The notes: generated by a model not told the origin, from the letters alone. A stretch of 47,524 bases of DNA from Gammaproteobacteria bacterium (GCA_021324815.1 JAJPIJ010000010.1:1-47524); one strand, 5' to 3'. Positions 8,873-17,157 are shown, numbered from the stretch's first letter. Numbers and translations are program-made.

Positions 8873-9045
8873 GCGGCAAGGCCTCCCAGGCGATTGGCTA
8901 ACTTTTTCAGAGGGTTGGTGCTTTTGAGATTGATTATAGTCTCAGTCCGGCCGGCGGACTGCAAGCCCGTGCTGCAATTTGCACTGGAATTCACGGGTGG
9001 ATCGTCTCAAAATGCAACATCCCTTAGTCGTCCCGGGTTTCGCCC

Positions 9046-9681
9046 ATGCGTCACGTTCCCGGCATCGTTTTACTGCTCATCACTCTCCCGGCCGCCGCCG
9101 GCAGGATCGACGTCGTCGGCCTGTTCAAGGACCGGGCGGTGGTGGAGATCGACGGCAGGACGGAGGTCCTCAAGGTGGGCGAGACGCGCCCCGACGGCAT
9201 CAGGCTCATCAGCGCCGACAGCAAGGAGGCGGTGATCGAGATCGACGGCAAACGGGCCACCTACCCGCTCGGCAGCCACAGCAGCATCCCGGCCATGACG
9301 GCCCCCAGGGGGACGATGGTGCAGATCGGGCCGGATTCGCAGGGCATGTATTTCGCCGACGGCACCATCAACGGCTACGCGGTGAGGTTCGTGGTGGACA
9401 CCGGGGCGACGACGCTGGCGTTGAACCGGCAGACCGCCAGGCGGCTGGGCATCGATTACCGGGTGGACGGCAAACCCGGCACCGCCCAGACCGCCTCCGG
9501 CATCGTCAGGGCCTACGGCGTGACGCTGAAGAAAGTCACCGTGGGCGACATCGCGCTGAACGACGTGGAGGCCATCGTCATCGACGGCGACAGCCCGTCG
9601 GAGCCGCTGTTGGGCAATTCCTTCCTCGGCCGCCTCGATATCAAGCGCAGCGACAAGATACTGCAGTTGATCAAAAAGTAA
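9046..9681 (+). CDS. Secreted retropepsin-like aspartic protease (clan AA, TIGR02281 type)
   Basis: A signal peptide (1-19, ending PAAAG) starts the 211-aa protein. A small beta-rich region (20-75) with IDGRTEVLKVGE and IDGKRATYPLG half-repeats resembles a type II secretion GspC-like fold. The protease domain begins near residue 95. It has a single catalytic D118-T-G-A motif in a FVVDTGATTLAL context, and LLGNSFL near the C-terminus matches the family's second conserved segment. One Asp-Thr-Gly per chain implies an active homodimer, as in retropepsins. It is probably periplasmic. The substrate is unknown. Its stop overlaps the convergent DUF6580 gene by 11 nt. Confidence 0.85.
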   Translation: MRHVPGIVLLLITLPAAAGRIDVVGLFKDRAVVEIDGRTEVLKVGETRPDGIRLISADSKEAVIEIDGKRATYPLGSHSSIPAMTAPRGTMVQIGPDSQGMYFADGTINGYAVRFVVDTGATTLALNRQTARRLGIDYRVDGKPGTAQTASGIVRAYGVTLKKVTVGDIALNDVEAIVIDGDSPSEPLLGNSFLGRLDIKRSDKILQLIKK

Positions 9682-10183
9682 TCGCCGCGGCGCGCGGGCG
9701 CAGCAGCAGGGCCGCGGCGCCGAACAGAAGCACGGTGTAAAACAAATCCCCCAGCAGGGTGTGGTGGAAGAACGGCAGCGCGGCGATGTAGCACTCAAGC
9801 AGTCCCGCCGCCGTGTGCGGATACATGCTTTGGGTCGCCCACACGCCATAGTTGGTGAGCACGAAAAAGAGCACCGAACCCGACAGGCAGGCGAGCAGAA
9901 TGTTGCCGGCGGCGTAATGGCGGGCCAGCCATCTGCCGAGGCCGACCATCAGCATGAACGCCGCGTAGACAAAAGGCAGGGTGGCGTGGAAGCCGAGCAC
10001 CACGTCGGTCGACAGCATGGCGATCAGCGGCGCGGCGTAGGCCCAGCGCCGGTCCGGCAGGTGGCAGCCGGCGAACAGCGCCATGGCCGCCACCGGCGTG
10101 ACGTTGGGCGGGTGCGGCAGCAGGCGCGAGAGCGCCGCAAGACCAATCCACATGAGCACGACCGCGAGTGTTTTGTTGTTCAT
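9671..10183 (-). CDS. DUF6580-type integral membrane protein, candidate cobalamin transporter
   Basis: This is a 170-aa hydrophobic protein with about five or six membrane segments. It resembles S components of ECF vitamin transporters: LSRLLPHPPNVTPVAAMALFAG near the start and TLLGDLFYTVLLFG near the end. The start at 10183 is fixed by AGGAGG on the minus strand just upstream. It lies downstream of btuB and the PduO-type adenosyltransferase in a riboswitch-controlled set, which points to a B12 role. No ECF ATPase or EcfT is visible. Solitary B12 carriers of the BtuM type are known in Gram-negative bacteria and use a cysteine to bind cobalt; C40, C99 and C131 are candidates here. Whether this protein belongs to that family is inference. 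Confidence 0.7.
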   Translation of the reverse strand: MNNKTLAVVLMWIGLAALSRLLPHPPNVTPVAAMALFAGCHLPDRRWAYAAPLIAMLSTDVVLGFHATLPFVYAAFMLMVGLGRWLARHYAAGNILLACLSGSVLFFVLTNYGVWATQSMYPHTAAGLLECYIAALPFFHHTLLGDLFYTVLLFGAAALLLRPRAAAITF

Positions 10184-10218
10184 GAGGGCCCTCCTATGAT
10201 CGTTGAAGCAAAACAAAC

Positions 10219-10285
10219 TGTCATTCCGAGGAGCCATATGGCGACGAGTAATCCTGCAAGATTTCTCGCTGCGCTCGAAATGACA
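10219..10285. repeat. REP-like element with TGTCATT / AATGACA ends
   Basis: TGTCATT (10219-10225) and AATGACA (10279-10285) are inverted ends. The right half (10258-10286) matches 3857-3886 with one visible mismatch. It sits in the gap between the adenosyltransferase gene and the DUF6580 gene. Confidence 0.65.
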
Positions 10286-10323
10286 ACTTGTCGAGTCTTT
10301 CCTTTGCCCCGATTTTAGCAGGC

Positions 10324-10872
10324 TTAAACACGACGTGGATTGCGCCACAGGGTTTCCGCGCCTTCGGCGCGGGCGAGGACGCGGGCGGCGATGAACAGCA
10401 GGTCCGACAGCCGGTTCAAATAAACGATGATGTCCGCGGGCGGCGGCTGTTGCCCGTGCAGGGCGCACACCGCCCGCTCGGCCCGCCGGCACACGGCGCG
10501 CGCGAGATGGCAGACAGCCGCCGCGCGGCTGCCGCCCGGCAGCGCGAACTCCTTGAGCGGCGGCAGGTCCGCGTTCAATTCCGCGATCGCCGCCTCCAGG
10601 CGTTGAATCTGCGCGCCGCCGATCAGGGATTCGCCCGGCAGCGACAGGCTGCCGCCCACGTCGAACAATTCGTGCTGCACCTCGGCGAGATGCCCGCGCA
10701 GGGTTTCCGGCAGGGCCTCGGTGAGCAGCAGGCCGAGCCAGCAATTCAACTCGTCCACCTCGCCGAGGGCCGTGATGCGCGGGTCGGCCTTGGAGACGCG
10801 CCTGCCGGAGGCGAGACCGGTGGTGCCGTCATCGCCGGTGCGCGTGGTGATTCTGGACAATCGATCGGCCAT
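10324..10872 (-). CDS. pduO: PduO-type cob(I)alamin adenosyltransferase
   Basis: This enzyme transfers the adenosyl group of ATP to cob(I)alamin or cobyrinic acid diamide, making the active coenzyme B12. The 182-aa protein has the family signature TRTGDDGTTGLASGRRVSK (10-28), then ALGEVDELNCWLGL (35-48), and the C-terminal LNRLSDLLFIAARVL. It starts 10 nt after btuB ends, so it is read from the same B12-controlled transcript. No corrin biosynthesis genes are visible, which suggests salvage of imported corrinoid. Cytoplasmic. Confidence 0.95.
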   Translation of the reverse strand: MADRLSRITTRTGDDGTTGLASGRRVSKADPRITALGEVDELNCWLGLLLTEALPETLRGHLAEVQHELFDVGGSLSLPGESLIGGAQIQRLEAAIAELNADLPPLKEFALPGGSRAAAVCHLARAVCRRAERAVCALHGQQPPPADIIVYLNRLSDLLFIAARVLARAEGAETLWRNPRRV

Positions 10873-10882
10873 GGGTGCCTGC

Positions 10883-12838
10883 TCAGTCGTAGGTATAGCT
10901 TACTGTAACCAGAAAATTTCGTCGGGGTGACGGGAACCGGGCGGTTTCGGGAAGGAACAGCGGCGCGCGGAAGCCGGTCTGCGCGTTGTCGAAATAATCC
11001 TTGTCGAGCAGGTTGTTGACGCGGAAATTGACATCCACCCCCCCGCCCCGCCAGCCCAGGTTGAAATTGGCGATCACGTAGCCGGGCGCCCCGGGCAGGG
11101 TGTCGTTGAAATCGCCGACGGCCGTGCGGTCGCTGATGCCATAGATGTCCAGATACGCCGTGAAATTGTACGGCAGGCGGTACTCGGCGGCGACCGAGCC
11201 GGTGTGCGCGGCCACGAAGGGGATGTCGAGTCCCCGCAGCGGCCCGTCGGTGATCACGGCGTCGACGAAGCCGTAGTGCACCGACAGGGTCAGCGGCGCG
11301 AAGGGCGTGCAGCGCGCATCGGCGATCACGCCGGTGCGGCGGGTGCCGCCGATGTTGGTGTTGATGAACTTGATCGGATCGAAGTCGATCTCATTTTTGA
11401 GATCGAGCACGTAGCCGACCACGCTCGCCGACACCGCCCGCCCCTCCCAGGCAGCGCCGAATTCCGACGAGCGGCCGCCCTGGGTGGCGGGGATTTCGCC
11501 GCCGAAGCTGGCGCTGGTGTATTCATCGGCGAGCACGAAGCGGTAGTTGGTCTCCACCCGCCCGAACAGCCGCAACGCCGGCGAGTATTGATACGTCAGA
11601 CCGAGTTCGTTGGCGGCGCCGCTGTCGTCGATTTCCGTGTGCGGCGGCAGCAGCGCGCCGAGGATGTCATTGGTCACGCGCGCCTGGCGGTGGCCCACGG
11701 TCAGCGACAATTCCTTGTTCAAGGGATAGATGAGCCGCGCGTAGCCGGAGTACTGGTTCTGGTGATCGTCGATGCCGCCCATGATGGAGTTGAGGAAAAA
11801 CCGCGTGGCGTAGACGTCGGCGCCGATCGTCAGCAGCGCCTCGCCGTCGCCGGTGTCCCAGCGGCGGTAGAGGCGCGGCGTGAATTCCTGGTGATGGCGC
11901 TTGGTCCGCACCGGCCCGCCCACGCCGCCCACGCTGAGCACGCCGGCGGCGCCGCTGTAGCGGTTGGTGATCTCCGCCTGCGCCTCCCAGTCGGAGGGCA
12001 GGTCAAGGGTGAAGCCCATCCGCGCCGCATCGGTGTGGGTCTTGATGAAGTCCCCGGGATTCAACGCCTGCCGGCGGTCGGCGGCGATTTGATCGAGGAA
12101 CAGCGCGCCGGGCGTTTGCAGGTTCTCGAAGACCGACTGGTATTCCAGAAACGCGCCGCCCCGCGCGCCCTGGTAGTCCAGCCTGCCGTTCAGGCTGTCG
12201 AAATCCAGGGCGTTGTGATCACGGTAATTGTCGCTGTCGCGCTTCACGCCCGAGAAACGATAGCCGACGCCGTTGTCGTGACGGTTTTCCATCGTGACGA
12301 ACTCGTCGTGGCGATCGTAGCTGCCCGCCTGCACCCCCGCCTGCGCGCGCAGCCGCTGTGGACGGCGGGTGATGATGTTGATGACGCCGCCCACGGCCTG
12401 ATCGCCGTACAGCGTGCCGGCGCTGCCCTCGACGATCTCGACGCGCTCGATGTCCTCCAGCGGAATGCTGTTGAGATCGGGATTGCCGAGGTCGGCGTTG
12501 TTGAGCCGGCGGCCGTCCACGAGGATGAGCGTGTTGGCCTGCGCGTTGCCGCCGAAGCCGCGCATGCTGACGGTCGGGAGGCTGCCGTCGCCGAACAGAT
12601 CGGAAATCTGAATGCCGGCGTGGCCGCGCAGCAGGTCGGCGAGATTCGTCGCGCCGCCGGCGTCGATTTCCGCGCGGTCGATGACGGTGATGTTCGCCGG
12701 CGTGCGGACATCGAATTCCCCGGAGCGCGTGGCGGAGACCACCACCGGCGTCAATTCCTCCGCCGGTTCCTCCGCCCGATCGACGAGCGGCGACAGGCCG
12801 AGCGCGCAAAAAAGCCAGGCCTTGAAACGCAATGACAT
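10883..12838 (-). CDS. btuB: TonB-dependent outer-membrane cobalamin receptor (BtuB-like)
   Basis: This is the receptor for active uptake of B12 across the outer membrane. A signal peptide (1-22) is followed by a TonB box-like LTPVVVSATR. The plug domain (about 40-150) contains ANITVIDRAEIDAGG and the VSMRGFGGNAQANTLILVDGR block, and a beta barrel runs to the end. The start at 12838 is chosen for the GGAGGGGGAG ribosome site just upstream; longer readings run into the riboswitch. The B12 assignment rests on the riboswitch in front and the adenosyltransferase behind. Energy could come from an ExbB/ExbD pair such as that at 29.4-30.5 kb. Confidence 0.9.
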   Translation of the reverse strand: MSLRFKAWLFCALGLSPLVDRAEEPAEELTPVVVSATRSGEFDVRTPANITVIDRAEIDAGGATNLADLLRGHAGIQISDLFGDGSLPTVSMRGFGGNAQANTLILVDGRRLNNADLGNPDLNSIPLEDIERVEIVEGSAGTLYGDQAVGGVINIITRRPQRLRAQAGVQAGSYDRHDEFVTMENRHDNGVGYRFSGVKRDSDNYRDHNALDFDSLNGRLDYQGARGGAFLEYQSVFENLQTPGALFLDQIAADRRQALNPGDFIKTHTDAARMGFTLDLPSDWEAQAEITNRYSGAAGVLSVGGVGGPVRTKRHHQEFTPRLYRRWDTGDGEALLTIGADVYATRFFLNSIMGGIDDHQNQYSGYARLIYPLNKELSLTVGHRQARVTNDILGALLPPHTEIDDSGAANELGLTYQYSPALRLFGRVETNYRFVLADEYTSASFGGEIPATQGGRSSEFGAAWEGRAVSASVVGYVLDLKNEIDFDPIKFINTNIGGTRRTGVIADARCTPFAPLTLSVHYGFVDAVITDGPLRGLDIPFVAAHTGSVAAEYRLPYNFTAYLDIYGISDRTAVGDFNDTLPGAPGYVIANFNLGWRGGGVDVNFRVNNLLDKDYFDNAQTGFRAPLFLPETARFPSPRRNFLVTVSYTYD

Positions 12839-12850
12839 GACTCCCCCTCC

Positions 12851-12867
12851 CAGTGCCCGCCGCACTG
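12851..12867 (-). other. Hairpin next to the btuB ribosome binding site
   Basis: CAGTGC (12851-12856) and GCACTG (12862-12867) form a 6-bp stem with a CCGCC loop. The stem ends right beside the btuB Shine-Dalgarno sequence (12841-12850). It may be part of the riboswitch output that hides or frees the ribosome site. In the minus direction the T run precedes the stem, so it is not a standard terminator. Confidence 0.4.
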
Positions 12868-12964
12868 AAAAACAAGCTTGTATTGCCGGCACGCGGGGGG
12901 ATGAAAGGCGGCGGAGGTGGAGATCGCGCCGCCTGTTCGCGTCGCCCGCCGTGACGGAATGGCA

Positions 12965-13185
12965 GGGGTCGGTTGACCCCGGTGCAGGCCGGTCTCCGGG
13001 CTTGCGAACGAACCCCGTTCCGGGTTCCGCGGACCGCCTTCCCACGCCCAGGGCGCAGTGGCTCAAATGATCCGCGTTTTTCGCCTACCGTTGCGGGGGC
13101 AGCGCCGGCCTTGTTGACTTGAATTCAACGCACCGGACTTCCCGTTTGACCCGCGGGATTGGCTTCCCGGCGGGCACCTGTCACC
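12965..13185 (-). promoter_or_regulatory. Cobalamin (B12) riboswitch upstream of btuB
   Basis: Read on the minus strand, the hallmarks appear in order: GGTGCC, CGGGAAGTCCGGTGCG, the core GCGCTGCCCCCGCAACGGT, GCCACTG (13056-13062), GGGAAGGC (13036-13043), and the B12 box AAGCCCGGAGACCGGCCTGC (12984-13003). A peripheral insert near 13115-13135 forms its own small hairpin. Immediately after the aptamer, GGGGTC/GACCCC (12965-12980) forms a 4-nt-loop stem with no U run. The 440 nt between btuB and the MgtC-like gene therefore hold regulatory RNA, not coding sequence. High B12 should switch the btuB unit off. Confidence 0.95.
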
Positions 13186-13192
13186 GGCCGGT

Positions 13193-13221
13193 ACTATACG
13201 AATCCGGTTTCGCAGCGTCAA
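13193..13221 (-). promoter_or_regulatory. Sigma-70 promoter of the B12 riboswitch-btuB transcript
   Basis: On the minus strand TTGACG (13216-13221), a 17-nt spacer and TATAGT (13193-13198) form a near-consensus promoter. The predicted start, about 13186, falls exactly at the 5' end of the riboswitch aptamer. Confidence 0.75.
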
Positions 13222-13278
13222 TTGATTCGGGTCAATGGCGGCGCGGGCCGGTTTGATTTTGTCTGCTAATATCAGTCC

Positions 13279-14559
13279 ATGGATCAGCCCCTGGACCTGG
13301 TCGCCGTCGAGAATTTCGGCACGGCGCTGCTCATCGGCGCGCTCATCGGCATCGAGCGGGAGAAACGCAAGAACGAGGACCAGGACATCTCGGGCAGCGG
13401 CCTGCGCACCTTCATCTTGGTCGCCGAGGTCGGCGCGGTGGCGGGCTGGCTGTCGCGCATCCTGTTCATGCCCTGGCTGCTGGTGGCGGCGCTCCTCGCG
13501 GTGGCGGCCTGCGTGCTCTCCGCCTACGTGCTCGGCGCGCGCGTGCAGCCCCACGCGCTGGGGCTGACCACCGAAATCGCCGCCATCACCGTCTGCCTGC
13601 TCGGCGCCATGGTCACCTTCGGCCACCGCGATCTGGCCATCGGGCTCGCGGTCATCACGGCGGCGGTGCTGGCCTACAAGCATCCGCTGCACAGCTTCCT
13701 CGACAAGCTCGGCTGGGACGACGTCTTCGCCGGCCTGCGGCTCATGATCGCCACCTTCGTCATCCTGCCGCTGCTGCCCGACCGTCCGATCGATCCATGG
13801 CAGGCGCTCAACCCCTACTCGCTGTGGCTGCTGGTGCTGCTGATTTCGAGCCTGTCGCTGGTCGGCTACGTGGCGACGCGCTGGCTGGGTGCCGGCCGGG
13901 GGACGATGCTCACCGGCCTGACCGGCGGGCTGGTGTCATCGACGGCGGTCACGCTGTCCTTCGCGCGCCAGAGCCGCGCGGACCGGCGAAGCGGCGCGCC
14001 GATGGCGCTGATCTGCGGCATCCTGATCGCCTGGTGCATCATGTTCGGCCGCGTGATTGCCATGGTGCTGGTGGTCAACCGGGCGCTGGTCGCGGAGCTG
14101 CTGATTCCCTTCATTGCCATGGGTTGCGTCGCGGGCGGCATGGCCTGGATGTTCTATCGCCGCGGCGCCGCCTCTCAGCGTGGAATCCCCAGCACCGGCG
14201 ATCTGCCGTTGAAAAACCCCTTCAGTCTCACCGAGGCGTCCAAGTTCGCCGCCTTTTTCGCGCTGGTGCTGCTGGTGATGAAAATCGTGCAGCTGTACTA
14301 CCCCGGCGAGGGCGTCTACATCGTGGCGGCGCTGGCCGGCCTGACGGACGTCGACGCGATCACCCTGTCGATGGCCGGGTACGCCAGGGCCGGCGACGCG
14401 GACGTGGCCGTTCATGCGATCGTCATCGCGTCGCTCTCCAACACCCTCACCAAGTGCGTCATGACGGCGGCGCTGGGCGCGCCGGCGCTGCGGTTTCCCA
14501 TCCTCATCGCCACTGCCGGGATTTTTCTGGCGGGTTTGGGTACGATCATGATGTTTTGA
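13279..14559 (+). CDS. MgtC/SapB N-terminal, DUF4010 C-terminal membrane protein
   Basis: The 426-aa integral membrane protein has about a dozen hydrophobic segments. The N-terminal 140 residues match the MgtC/SapB family, with GTALLIGALIGIEREKR at 14-30 and the LRTFILVAEVGAVAGWLS stretch. The rest matches DUF4010, including GLTGGLVSSTAVTLSFARQS and LTDVDAITLSMAGYA. The family's transport function is not settled. No ribosome site is visible before ATG 13279, while TAATAT at 13267-13272 could be a -10 box only 6 nt upstream, so a leaderless mRNA is possible. The gene points away from the B12 riboswitch. Confidence 0.85.
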   Translation: MDQPLDLVAVENFGTALLIGALIGIEREKRKNEDQDISGSGLRTFILVAEVGAVAGWLSRILFMPWLLVAALLAVAACVLSAYVLGARVQPHALGLTTEIAAITVCLLGAMVTFGHRDLAIGLAVITAAVLAYKHPLHSFLDKLGWDDVFAGLRLMIATFVILPLLPDRPIDPWQALNPYSLWLLVLLISSLSLVGYVATRWLGAGRGTMLTGLTGGLVSSTAVTLSFARQSRADRRSGAPMALICGILIAWCIMFGRVIAMVLVVNRALVAELLIPFIAMGCVAGGMAWMFYRRGAASQRGIPSTGDLPLKNPFSLTEASKFAAFFALVLLVMKIVQLYYPGEGVYIVAALAGLTDVDAITLSMAGYARAGDADVAVHAIVIASLSNTLTKCVMTAALGAPALRFPILIATAGIFLAGLGTIMMF

Positions 14560-14577
14560 CGGGGGGAATCGGAATCC

Positions 14578-14949
14578 ATGGGCAGTTACGTCAACAGCAA
14601 CCTCATCAAGGACGAGCGCGTCGTCTACGAAGCCGGACTGCATTGGATCAACTTCATTTCCCTGCGCGCGCTGTTCACGCTCTTCATCGCGCCGCTGATC
14701 GACAGGCTGACCAGCGAATTCGTCATCACCAACAGGCGCATCGTCATCAAGCAGGGCCTCGTCTCGAGGCGGACGCTGGAGCTCAACCTGTCGAAGGTCG
14801 AGTCCGTGAACGTCGATCAAGGCATCCTGGGCAGGATCCTCGATTACGGCACCATCACCGTGATCGGCACCGGCGGCACGCGGGAGTCCTTCGCCGACAT
14901 CGCCGCGCCGCTGGAATTCCGCAAGCAGTTCCAGCAGCTCTGCGCCTGA
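14578..14949 (+). CDS. Membrane-anchored PH-like (bPH2) domain protein
   Basis: This is a 123-aa protein. Residues about 27-43 (ISLRALFTLFIAPLID) are one hydrophobic segment. Residues 45-110 form a bacterial pleckstrin-homology domain of the YdbS/bPH2 kind, with SEFVITNRRIVIKQGLVSRR and KVESVNVDQGILGRILDYG. It starts 18 nt after the MgtC/DUF4010 gene behind GGGGGAATCGG, so both are probably co-transcribed. The function of such proteins is mostly unknown; a membrane-associated scaffold is plausible. Confidence 0.8.
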   Translation: MGSYVNSNLIKDERVVYEAGLHWINFISLRALFTLFIAPLIDRLTSEFVITNRRIVIKQGLVSRRTLELNLSKVESVNVDQGILGRILDYGTITVIGTGGTRESFADIAAPLEFRKQFQQLCA

Positions 14950-14962
14950 TCGTCAGCAGGAT

Positions 14963-15114
14963 GCTGAAAAAGTCCGTCCAGGACTTTTTCAGCCACGCAA
15001 AGCAAAAAACACGGTTTCGCCTTGCTTCATTTTCCAATCGCCTGGCGCGATTGAAAAACGGCGGTCGATCCCCCGACCGCGCCGCAGATTGCTGAAAAAT
15101 AGGTTTTTCAGCAA
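14963..15114. repeat. Two-hairpin extragenic repeat element, copy 1
   Basis: GCTGAAAAAGTCC (14963-14975) and GGACTTTTTCAGC (14981-14993) make a perfect 13-bp stem with a 5-nt loop. TTGCTGAAAAA (15089-15099) and TTTTTCAGCAA (15104-15114) make a perfect 11-bp stem with a TAGG loop. Two weaker stems lie between them. A second element of the same plan is at 42154-42341. Both resemble non-autonomous MITE-like or REP-like units. The hairpins may also end the transcript of the PH-domain gene. Confidence 0.7.
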
Positions 15115-15174
15115 CCGGTTAGACGTGCGTGCGACAATCCATTAGCATAAGTCACAACTCCAGGGGGACGGGAA

Positions 15175-16359
15175 TTGACCGGATTGCTCGAACTGCCGTG
15201 GTGGGCGGACGTGCTGGTGACGCTGGCGCTCACGCACGTCACCATCGCCGCCGTCACCCTCTACCTGCACCGTCACCAGACCCACCGCGCCCTGGATCTG
15301 CATCCGCTGGCGTCGCACTTCTTCCGCTTCTGGCTGTGGTTGACCACCGGCATGGTGACGAAACAGTGGGTGGCGGTGCATCGCAAGCACCACGCCTGCG
15401 TCGAGACCCGGGATGACCCGCACAGCCCGCTGGTTCTCGGCATACGCGAAGTGCTGTGGCGCGGCGCCGAGCTTTATCGCGCCGCCGCCGCCGATCCCGA
15501 ACTGCTCGCCAGGTACGGCCACAATACGCCGGAGGACTGGCTGGAACGGCGCGTGTACGCCGCCCACCCCACGGCCGGCGTCGCCCTGATGCTGCTCATC
15601 GATCTCGCCCTCTTCGGCGCGCCGGGGCTGACGATGTGGGCGGTGCAGATGATGTGGATCCCGTTTTTCGCCGCCGGCGTCATCAACGGCGCCGGCCACC
15701 ATTGGGGCTACCGCAATTTCGAGCTGGGCGACACGTCGACGAACATCATCCCGTGGGGGGTTTTGATCGGCGGCGAGGAATTGCACAACAACCATCACGC
15801 GTTTGCGAGCTCGGCCAAGTTCTCCTGCCGGCGCTTCGAATTCGATCTGGGCTGGTGCTACATCCGGCTGCTCCAGGTATTGCGGCTGGCGCGGGTGAGG
15901 AAGCTCGCGCCGGTGCCCCGCCTGCAGATCGACAAGAGCGGCATCGACCTCGACACCGTGCGGGCGTTGATGGCCGCCCGCCTGCACGTGATGGCGCACT
16001 ACGCCCGCGACGTGCTGACGCGCGTGTATCGGGAGGAGTTGCGCCAGGCCGCCGCCGAGTCGCGGGCCCTGCTGAAGCCGCTCAAGCAGTGGTTGAAGCG
16101 CGACCGCAGCCGCCTGGACGCCTGGGCGCGGGCCAGAATGGACCTGGGACTTGCCCACAGCCGCGCGCTGGCGGAGGTGTACCAGTTCAAGCTGCGGTTG
16201 CAGGCGCTGTGGACCGAGAAAACCATGAGCCACGAGGCGCTGCTCGCGGCCCTGCAGGAATGGTGCCGGCAGGCGGAGGCCACCGGCATCCAGGCGCTGC
16301 GGGATTTCGCCCTGTCCCTGCGGCGCTACTCGCTCCAGCCCTCGCCCGTCGGCGACTAG
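15175..16359 (+). CDS. Membrane fatty-acid (acyl-CoA/acyl-lipid) desaturase
   Basis: This is a di-iron desaturase that introduces a double bond into acyl chains. The three histidine boxes are clear: HRHQTH 32-37, HRKHH 69-73 and HNNHH 204-208, with GHHWGY 174-179 in addition. Membrane segments flank them. Residues about 250-394 form a long basic helical extension (RLHVMAHYARDVLTRVYREE and onward) seen in DesB-like enzymes of about 394 aa; I recall it resembling part of ISL3-type transposases, but cannot verify that here. The start is TTG 15175, chosen for the GGGGGACGGGAA purine tract before it and because no in-frame ATG fits. The product would adjust membrane fluidity. Confidence 0.9.
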   Translation: MTGLLELPWWADVLVTLALTHVTIAAVTLYLHRHQTHRALDLHPLASHFFRFWLWLTTGMVTKQWVAVHRKHHACVETRDDPHSPLVLGIREVLWRGAELYRAAAADPELLARYGHNTPEDWLERRVYAAHPTAGVALMLLIDLALFGAPGLTMWAVQMMWIPFFAAGVINGAGHHWGYRNFELGDTSTNIIPWGVLIGGEELHNNHHAFASSAKFSCRRFEFDLGWCYIRLLQVLRLARVRKLAPVPRLQIDKSGIDLDTVRALMAARLHVMAHYARDVLTRVYREELRQAAAESRALLKPLKQWLKRDRSRLDAWARARMDLGLAHSRALAEVYQFKLRLQALWTEKTMSHEALLAALQEWCRQAEATGIQALRDFALSLRRYSLQPSPVGD

Positions 16360-16371
16360 CGCGGGGCGCGC

Positions 16372-17139
16372 CTACTCCCCGCGCAGCGCGGCGAGGGTCT
16401 GGCGGGCGCCGTTGCCGAGAAAAATGGTGTCGCAGCCCGCGGCGATCAGCGTGAAGCCCTGCGCCAGGTGGGGTTTGACCGCCCCGGCGCCGACGCCGAA
16501 TACGCCAAGCTTCAATCCCGCCGCCAGCGCCGCATCGCGCACCGTGGCGATCGCCTTGTGCACTTCCGGATCGTCGACCTGTCCCGTCCTGCCCATGCTG
16601 GCCGAGAGATCGTAGGGGCCGATGAACAACGCATCGATGCCCGGCACGCGGGCGATGTCGCGAACGTTTCTCACGCCGTCGATGTGTTCGATTTGCAGCA
16701 CCACGGCCGTCTCCTCGTTGGCGCGGGCGACGTAATCCGCGAAGCCATGGCCGTAGCCATGCGCGCGGGCGATGCCGACGCCGCGCGTTCCCTGCGGCGG
16801 AAATTTGCTCCAGGCGATCACCCGCGCCGCCTGTTCGGCGGTGTTGACCTGCGGCACGATGACGCCGGCCGCGCCGGTGTCGAGCGCCTTTTTGATGGCG
16901 ACCTCCCCGCCGGCCGGCACGCGGATGAGACAGGGACAGCGATCACCCACGGCCTGCAGCAGCGGCTGCGCCTGCGCCGGCTCGAAGGCGCCGTGCTCGG
17001 CGTCGATGAACAGCCAGTCACAGCCCGCCGCGGCCAGGACCTCGGCGATTTCCGGCGAGGGCAGGCTCACCAGCGTGCCGATCAGCCGCTCGCCCGCCCG
17101 CAGGCGCTGACGGAATGTCCTGTCCATGCTCATGCCCAT
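16372..17139 (-). CDS. HpcH/HpaI family aldolase
   Basis: This is a metal-dependent class II aldolase of the 2,4-dihydroxyhept-2-enedioate or 4-hydroxy-2-oxoacid type, releasing pyruvate and an aldehyde. Conserved parts are GTLVSLPSPEIAEVLA, DWLFIDAEHGAFE, the RVPAGGEVAIKKALDTGAAGV run with the catalytic Arg, VVLQIEHIDG with the metal Glu, and DALFIGPYDLSASMG with the metal Asp. The length of 255 aa is normal. Three possible ATGs lie at 17139, 17133 and 17127, and none has a clear ribosome site. It starts 18 nt after icd and is probably co-transcribed with it. The real substrate cannot be told from sequence. Confidence 0.88.
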   Translation of the reverse strand: MGMSMDRTFRQRLRAGERLIGTLVSLPSPEIAEVLAAAGCDWLFIDAEHGAFEPAQAQPLLQAVGDRCPCLIRVPAGGEVAIKKALDTGAAGVIVPQVNTAEQAARVIAWSKFPPQGTRGVGIARAHGYGHGFADYVARANEETAVVLQIEHIDGVRNVRDIARVPGIDALFIGPYDLSASMGRTGQVDDPEVHKAIATVRDAALAAGLKLGVFGVGAGAVKPHLAQGFTLIAAGCDTIFLGNGARQTLAALRGE

Positions 17140-17157
17140 GCGGGGATTCCCGGGAGT

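Noticed and set aside
10184-10744. Long N-terminal extension of the DUF6580 gene
   Set aside because: It would overlap the adenosyltransferase gene in a shadow frame and cross a repeat; AGGAGG fixes the start at 10183.
11204-12835. 543-aa open frame on the plus strand opposite btuB
   Set aside because: Shadow of the TonB-dependent receptor, with no signal peptide, motif or ribosome site.
12839-13066. N-terminal extension of btuB through the leader
   Set aside because: This part is the B12 riboswitch; the real start at 12838 has a strong ribosome site and a signal peptide.
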